Shown here: piece by piece, positions 31,572 through 35,737 of the stretch
Numbering within the stretch: position 1 is the stretch's first letter
Layout: each line of letters begins with the position of its first letter
Assembly: GCF_014650755.1 (NCBI RefSeq)
Contig: NZ_BMVO01000037.1
Coordinates: forward strand, 1 to 35,737
From: Streptomyces chryseus
GTDB lineage: Bacteria; Actinomycetota; Actinomycetes; Streptomycetales; Streptomycetaceae
Reading direction: 5' to 3'
Length of the DNA stretch: 35,737 nucleotides
Made by a program: the position numbers and the translations under genes
Notes under the pieces: model-generated
What the model was told of the DNA's origin: nothing
The model's database searches: none
What the model saw: the letters and a program-made list of their open reading frames with translations, nothing else

Positions 31572-31979
31572 TCAGGTGTTGTCGTCGTCGCACAGGGCCT
31601 CTCCGATCTTGCTGAGTTCAGCGGTCGTCAGCGGGGGTGCGGCCCAGTTCTGGTCTCGTGCATGCCGCACGAATCGATCGCCCAAGGCCACGTGGTACAG
31701 CTCGACGTAGTGGGCGAGGTCGGAGTACCAGAACCATCGCCCGTCGGTCAGTAGCTGCAGCCCGTCGATCAGCTCGCGGCCGGGACTCAGAACGTCGTGA
31801 ACGCTAGCCCCAGTGGCCGCAAGGGTCGAGCCCGAGCGCAGGTACTCCACGGGGCGGAGCTCGTCCGGGCCTGCGTGATCGCGCATGGCAGCACGGAGCG
31901 AAGGGCCGTCGGACCGGCCGTGCTTGAGCTCCTGGAACTCGCCGATGAACCGGTCTGCTTGAGGGTTCTCGCTGTTCAT
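31572..31979 (-). CDS. Small orphan protein
   Basis: This 135-residue protein starts from the ATG at 31979 (MNSENPQADRFIGEFQELKH). The C-terminal half, LLTDGRWFWYSDLAHYVELY, followed by DRFVRHARDQNWAAPPLT, resembles a widespread group of small actinobacterial proteins of unknown function with an immunity-protein look. A TAGGCT box seven bases before the ATG suggests a leaderless transcript. No partner toxin is adjacent. Confidence 0.6.
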   Translation of the reverse strand: MNSENPQADRFIGEFQELKHGRSDGPSLRAAMRDHAGPDELRPVEYLRSGSTLAATGASVHDVLSPGRELIDGLQLLTDGRWFWYSDLAHYVELYHVALGDRFVRHARDQNWAAPPLTTAELSKIGEALCDDDNT

Positions 31980-32056
31980 GCGCGGGAGCCTAACCTGGGA
32001 GATCACCGGGGGTGCCGACCTCGAGCACGTCCGTTGCGGCTTGAAGCGCGGCCTCA

Positions 32057-32345
32057 GTCACCAGCCACTGTGATCATTCACTGCTTCGGGTTCACTCTGC
32101 TCGAACACGATGCGACTGCGCTCGACCTGCTCAGCAACCTTGTTCCACGACCCAGTGCGTGATCTCGTACGGGACGACACAGATACGGACGGTCGGCGCC
32201 AGATCAGGATCCTCGTCGGGACGAGGCAACCAGGAAGACCGCTCCAAGCAGATGGATCGCCGTCGGGGGCCTCAGGCCACGCGGCTGGCGCAGACACGGC
32301 CTCGCTCAGCTCCACAGCCCTGGATGCATGAACCGTAAGATCAGG
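32057..32345 (-). pseudogene. Frameshifted small gene remnant
   Basis: Two minus-strand pieces in different frames are protein-like: SICLERSSWLPRPDEDPDLA continuing TVRICVVPYEITHWV, and WNKVAEQVERSRIVFEQSEP ending NDHSGW-stop at 32057. They meet near 32150, consistent with an indel in one gene. I do not recognise the family. Confidence 0.4.
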
Positions 32346-32370
32346 GTCCATTGATGCGTGAGGGGACTGG

Positions 32371-32772
32371 ATGGCTGGGACGTCTTCGGCTTCAGGCGAC
32401 GTGCTGGAGCCGATCAGGCAGCACCTGCGAGACCCTTCGCATGACGTCGATGTGAGTCCAGGCTGGCGACAGTTGGTGCTTGAGTGCCATCAGTCGGTTG
32501 TCGCGGAGTTCCCGGAGTACGAGCTCCTGGCCGTGAAGCAGAAGTGGGGGGCCTTGGCCTTCCAGGCGTTTCCGCGGCCGTGGAAGCCTGGCGGCAACTG
32601 GACAGATACGGAGGACGCGCGCCTCCATGCTGTCACTGATGCCTTCGCTGACCGCAGCGAGGGCATCTGTGAGCGCTGCGGTGCGGATGGCTCACTGCGT
32701 GAGAGTCGAGGGGTCCACCTCGTGCTGTGTAAGCGGTGCGAGATGCTCGTTCCGGAGCACGGTCGTCTCTGA
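32371..32772 (+). CDS. Small protein with a C-terminal Cys4 zinc site
   Basis: This 133-residue protein begins at an ATG preceded by GAGGGG. The middle (GWRQLVLECHQSVVAEFPEY, then KQKWGALAFQAFPRP) is a compact alpha/beta unit. Two CxxC pairs (CERC and CKRC, about 23 residues apart) near the C-terminus should bind one zinc. I know similar unassigned Streptomyces proteins but no function. It lies between a decayed gene and transposase scraps. Confidence 0.62.
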   Translation: MAGTSSASGDVLEPIRQHLRDPSHDVDVSPGWRQLVLECHQSVVAEFPEYELLAVKQKWGALAFQAFPRPWKPGGNWTDTEDARLHAVTDAFADRSEGICERCGADGSLRESRGVHLVLCKRCEMLVPEHGRL

Positions 32773-32820
32773 CGGGTGCTTGCTCCTCATCGCACAGACC
32801 AAAGGAAGATGCCTGCCAGG

Positions 32821-33055
32821 TGGAGCCGGCGAGGTAGATCGTGGCGGTCTTCTCGTAGCGGGTGGCGATGCCCCGCCACTGCTTGAGGCAGTTGATGCAA
32901 CGCTCGACGGTGTTCCGCTGCTTCTAGACCTCTCGGTTGAACCCAGGTGGCCTGCCGCCGCGGCTGCCGCGTCGTGCGCGGTGGACCTGCTGGTCGGCCA
33001 GGACCGGAATCATGGCACGAATCCCACGTCGTCTGAGGTGGGTGCGGATGAAGCG
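32821..33055 (-). pseudogene. IS5-family transposase fragment (copy 1)
   Basis: The minus strand reads FIRTHLRRRGIRAMIPVLAD, then RRGSRGGRPPGFNREV, a TAG, and NTVERCINCLKQWRGIATRY. This is the C-terminal catalytic region, with the glutamate of the DDE triad in TVERC. A nonsense codon and loss of both ends make it dead. It is directly joined to an IS3 fragment on its right. Confidence 0.75.
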
Positions 33056-33069
33056 GGACGAGTACGCCC

Positions 33070-33632
33070 GCGGGCGACGCGCTTCTCGTTGACCCGCAGG
33101 CCCTTCTCCCGGAGCTCGGCGGTCACCCGTGGGGAGCCGTAGGCGCTGTTGGATTCGCCGTGGACCTCACGGATCCGCTCGGCCAGGAGCCGGTCCTTGC
33201 GCTGCCGGGCTGCCCTCGCCTGTCGGCCGGCGACCCACTTGGAGTAGCTGGACCGGTTCAGGCCCAGACCCTCGCAGAGCCGCTTCACCTCGTAGGTGTC
33301 CCGGTGGTCGTCGACGAACTGGAAGCGGCTCATCACCAGTTCGTCTCCGCGGCGAAATACTTGGCCGCCTTGCGGAGTGTGTCCCGCTCGGTCGCCAGCT
33401 TCCGCTCGCTCGCCCCCGCGCCTCCAGCTGCCGGATCCGCTCGTCCGGAGCGTCGGACGGCACCGCCGCCTCCGGTTGGACGGTCGGCTCTGCAGCCGTG
33501 GCGGTCACGCCACGGCGTCCGCGGTCCCGCAGCACCCACTCCCGCAGGGTCGCCCGGTAGGTCGCCCCGGGTGTGGACTCGTACAGGGCCACGGCATCGG
33601 CCTTGAACTCGTCCGAGTAGTCCTTCATCGCC
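33070..33632 (-). pseudogene. IS3-family orfA/orfB fragment
   Basis: OrfA starts at 33632 (MAMKDYSDEFKADAVALYES) but jumps from TPGATY straight to RATLREWVLRD, losing part of its HTH. It is frameshifted before its normal end LATERDTLRKAAKYFAAETN. OrfB begins in the overlapping frame at 33336 (MMSRFQFVDDHRDTYEVKRL) and is cut at about 33070 after RVNEKRVAR, before the catalytic core. The orfA/orfB overlap is where IS3 elements use frameshifting. Confidence 0.75.
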
Positions 33633-33884
33633 ATCGGCGGTCTTCTCGCTTCCTCCGGATCAAGCAGATCCAGTATCAGCGTGTCCACCACTCAGGGGGA
33701 GGCCCCTGGAACCAGCAACGCCGCCCCACCACTGGCGGCGGCACTGCGTTCGGCACGTGTATAACCCCGCCATCGCGGAGGCGCTGGAAGCCGCGCGGGT
33801 GGTGAAGGCACCCGCCCGCGCACTGCAGCTGGGCTCGCTGAGCACGTCCGGCCACAACGCGAACCCCCAGCAGACAAGCGTATC

Positions 33885-34270
33885 GGGTGGCGATGCCGCG
33901 CCATTGCTTCAAGCGGTTGAAGCACCGTTCGACGACATTGCGGTGCTTGTAGACCTGCTTGTCGTAGACCGGAGGACGGCCGCCGAGGCTGCCGCGCCGG
34001 ACACGGTTGCGCACCTGGTCGGCCCGCTCCGGAATGGTGTGGGGGATGTTGCCACGCCGCAGCCAGGTGCGGATCGCCTTCGAACTGTAGCCCTTGTCGC
34101 CGATAACGTGAGCGGGCCGCACCCGCGGCCGTCCCGGCCCCGGGCGGGGTACTCGTATTGCATCCATCACGGTGGTGAACTGGGTGCAGTCGTTGGTGCT
34201 TCCGCCCGTGAGCACCAGGGAGAGCGGGCGGCCCAGGCCGTCGCATGCCAGGTGGATCTAATAGCTCAGC
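33885..34270 (-). pseudogene. IS5-family transposase fragment (copy 2)
   Basis: The minus strand reads IHLACDGLGRPLSLVLTGGS, TNDCTQFTTVMDAIRVPRPG, HVIGDKGYSSKAIRTWLRRG and NVVERCFNRLKQWRGIATRY. It has two of the DDE acidic residues but neither the N-terminus nor the last helix. It is a better-preserved relative of copy 1. The sequence between 33692 and 33885 is not transposase and was not identified. Confidence 0.75.
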
Positions 34271-34374
34271 AGTGAGCCTGAGCGGGGGAATGCAAGGACT
34301 CACTGGGTGAGGTGGAAGCCTGCCGCCGTTCCGGGACTGCGATCCCTCGGTGCCAGACCGGCTCGCTTCACTAC

Positions 34375-34446
34375 GCCGCCAGGCGGAGGCCCAGGGTGGA
34401 TCCGGGGACGCGATCCCTTCAGCAAGACCGCGCCCCGCCTGGCGGC
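34375..34446 (+). ncRNA. Candidate bridge RNA of the second IS110 element
   Basis: A perfect 12-bp inverted repeat, GCCGCCAGGCGG (34375-34386) and its complement (34435-34446), encloses 48 bases. It lies upstream of the IS110 transposase, in the place where the first IS110 element has an 11-bp stem around 47 bases. IS110-type guide RNAs occur in this position. Confidence 0.4.
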
Positions 34447-34662
34447 ACTCAATCAGGTTTCATGTCCCCAGCCCGCCAGCAGGGTCCGACCTCTCAACAG
34501 TTCGCGAGCCCGGAGCTCTCCTGCAGACCGAGGTCCCTGCCGGTCGCTGGAGACACGAACGGCTCATGAGATGGCGTGCCCGGAGCACTTCTATTAGAGC
34601 GCCGCGTGCTCCGCACGGAGCTGACCAGCACATTCACGCAGTGCCAGGATGGGAGAACGAGG

Positions 34663-35686
34663 TTGAGCAAGGTCTTCTGCGGCATCGACTGGGCCGAGAA
34701 TCATCACGACATCGCCCTGGTTGATCAGGACGGCATCCAGCTGGCCAAGCTGCGCATGAGCGACGACCGTGCTGGATTCCACGCCCTGCTGGAGTTGCTC
34801 GCCCGCCACGGCGACAGCCCCGACGATCCGATACCGGTGGCAATTGAGACGCCGCGCGGCCTGCTGGTCGCCAGCCTTCGCGCAACCGGCCGGAAGATCT
34901 ATGCGATCAACCCACTGGCCGCCGCGTGTTACCGCGACCGCAGCAGTGTCGCCCGCGCCAAATCGGACGCCGCAGACGCCCGTGTGCTGGCCAACATCCT
35001 GCGCACCGACATGGCCGCCCACCGTCCTCTGCCCGCCGACAGCGAACTCACCCAGTGCGTCGCCGTCTTGGCCCGCGCCCATCAGGACGCCGTCTGGGAC
35101 AAGACGCAGATGGTCAACCGGCTCCGCTCCCACCTGCGCGAGTACTATCCGGCCGCCCTGTCAGCCTTCCACGGCAGCGGCACCTTGGGCCTTGACTCCG
35201 CGCACGCCCGCGCGGTCCTCGCCGCGGCACCCACCCCGGCGACGGCGGCCCGGTTCACTCGCAGCCAACTGCGCGCCCTGCTCAAGCGGGCCGGACGTCT
35301 CCGGCGAGGGATTGAGGCCGAGGTCGAGCGCCTACGGGCAATCTTCCGCAGGGACCACCTGCACCAGCTGCCGCAGGTCGAGCAGGCCATGGGCAAACAA
35401 ACCCAAGCCCTCATCCAGCAGCTCGACGCAGCCTGCCGCATCGTCGATGACCTCGCGGCAGCCACCGAAGAAGCGTTCCTCGCCCACCCGGACGCGAAGA
35501 TCATCACCAGCTTTCCCGGCCTGTCGATCATGTCCGGAGCCCGCGTCCTGGCCGAGGTCGGCGACGATCGCGAACGGTTCGCGGATGCCCGGGCCTTGAA
35601 GGCATACGCCGGCGCGGCTCCCGTGACGCGGGCCTCCGGCCGCAGCCACGTCGTGGTCGCCAGAGCCGTCAAGAATCAGCGCCTAG
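34663..35686 (+). mobile_element. IS110 family transposase, C-terminus cut off
   Basis: About 340 residues of an IS110 recombinase run from a TTG start at 34663 (LSKVFCGIDWAENHHDIALV, with GGGAG upstream). The RuvC-like Asp is in GIDWAE, more acidic residues are in AKSDAADARVLANILR, and the Transposase_20 domain (ITSFPGLSIMSGARVLAEVG, then APVTRASGRS with the serine) is present. The family normally continues some 50 residues past VKNQRLAD. Here the frame switches to unrelated sequence after KNQRL at a CTAG. The gene is therefore broken at its 3' end. It is unrelated at close range to the first IS110 in the window. Confidence 0.85.
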
Positions 35687-35737
35687 TACTGCAACGGTCT
35701 TTGCCGTGACGGTTGGGCAATTTCTGGTGGTGTGTGG
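35687..35737. mobile_element. End of another insertion sequence
   Basis: Right after CTAG (35683-35686) the IS110 reading frame breaks off, and a new sequence begins TACTGCAACGGTCTTTGCCG. This resembles the terminus of Streptomyces IS elements that insert at CTAG/YTAR sites (IS701 or IS5 type). The rest lies outside the window. Confidence 0.5.

Noticed and set aside
33740..33880. Plus-strand frame YNPAIAEALEAARVVKAPAR
   Set aside because: It looks protein-like for only about 35 residues and lies between transposase scraps. No start or family could be supported.
1..35737. CRISPR array, origin of replication, telomere-type palindromes
   Set aside because: No regularly spaced repeats, iteron cluster, rep gene or clustered terminal hairpins were seen. 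The single 42-bp palindrome is not enough.

Overview
The window is high-GC actinobacterial DNA. Codon use, leaderless promoters, GTG starts, the gene families and the IS types all point to Streptomyces or a close relative. It looks like an accessory island or a large linear-plasmid segment: there are no rRNA, tRNA or core housekeeping genes. Two metal-resistance clusters sit among many dead gene pieces and transposase fragments.

Layout. 0-3.1 kb: a clipped minus-strand gene, a scrap of IS3 orfA, a SAM methyltransferase with an NPPH motif, and a divergent orphan protein with a PD-(D/E)XK nuclease-like motif. 3.1-7.1 kb: a complete arsenic cassette, arsO-acr3-arsR facing arsC-arsT across a repeat-rich operator region. 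7.4-9.1 kb: a two-gene operon, a small Gly/Ala-rich protein plus a tail-anchored helix-turn-helix protein, headed by a perfect 42-bp palindrome. 9.1-11.6 kb: little intact coding sequence, with a 3' gene remnant and a broken DUF6153 gene. 11.8-17.1 kb: a copper-handling cluster on the minus strand, comprising a cysteine-rich four-helix copper-storage protein, DUF4396, a His-tailed membrane protein, two DUF6153-type proteins, a BNR-repeat lipoprotein and a DUF305 lipoprotein. I see no copper ATPase or CsoR. 17.4-18.4 kb: a frameshifted, N-terminally truncated tyrosinase abutting a broken HTH gene. 18.4-19.0 kb: three tiny translationally coupled plasmid-type genes, the last one cut off, behind a GTTGTACAAC operator-like site. 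19.0-21.0 kb: an intact IS110 element inserted next to an internally deleted IS5-family transposase.

21.1-28.8 kb holds the most interesting locus, a four-gene minus-strand operon. It runs CHAT-domain cysteine protease, zinc-ribbon protein, three-TM membrane protein, and a 1663-residue TPR protein. The CHAT protein and the first half of the TPR protein look like the two halves of the usual single-chain TPR-CHAT protein, split and separated by two extra genes. The big protein then continues with a second copy of its N-terminal module and an unrecognised C-terminal domain. A protease with a separate sensor/scaffold and a membrane partner is a plausible uncharacterised signalling or defence system. 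This is inference.

28.9-32.8 kb: a membrane-protein fragment, a dead transposase, a Doc-like toxin whose Fic motif is lost together with its ribbon-helix-helix antitoxin, and several small orphan proteins. 32.8-35.7 kb: nested IS5, IS3 and IS110 remnants. The final IS110 transposase is cut at a CTAG by the end of another element that runs out of the window.
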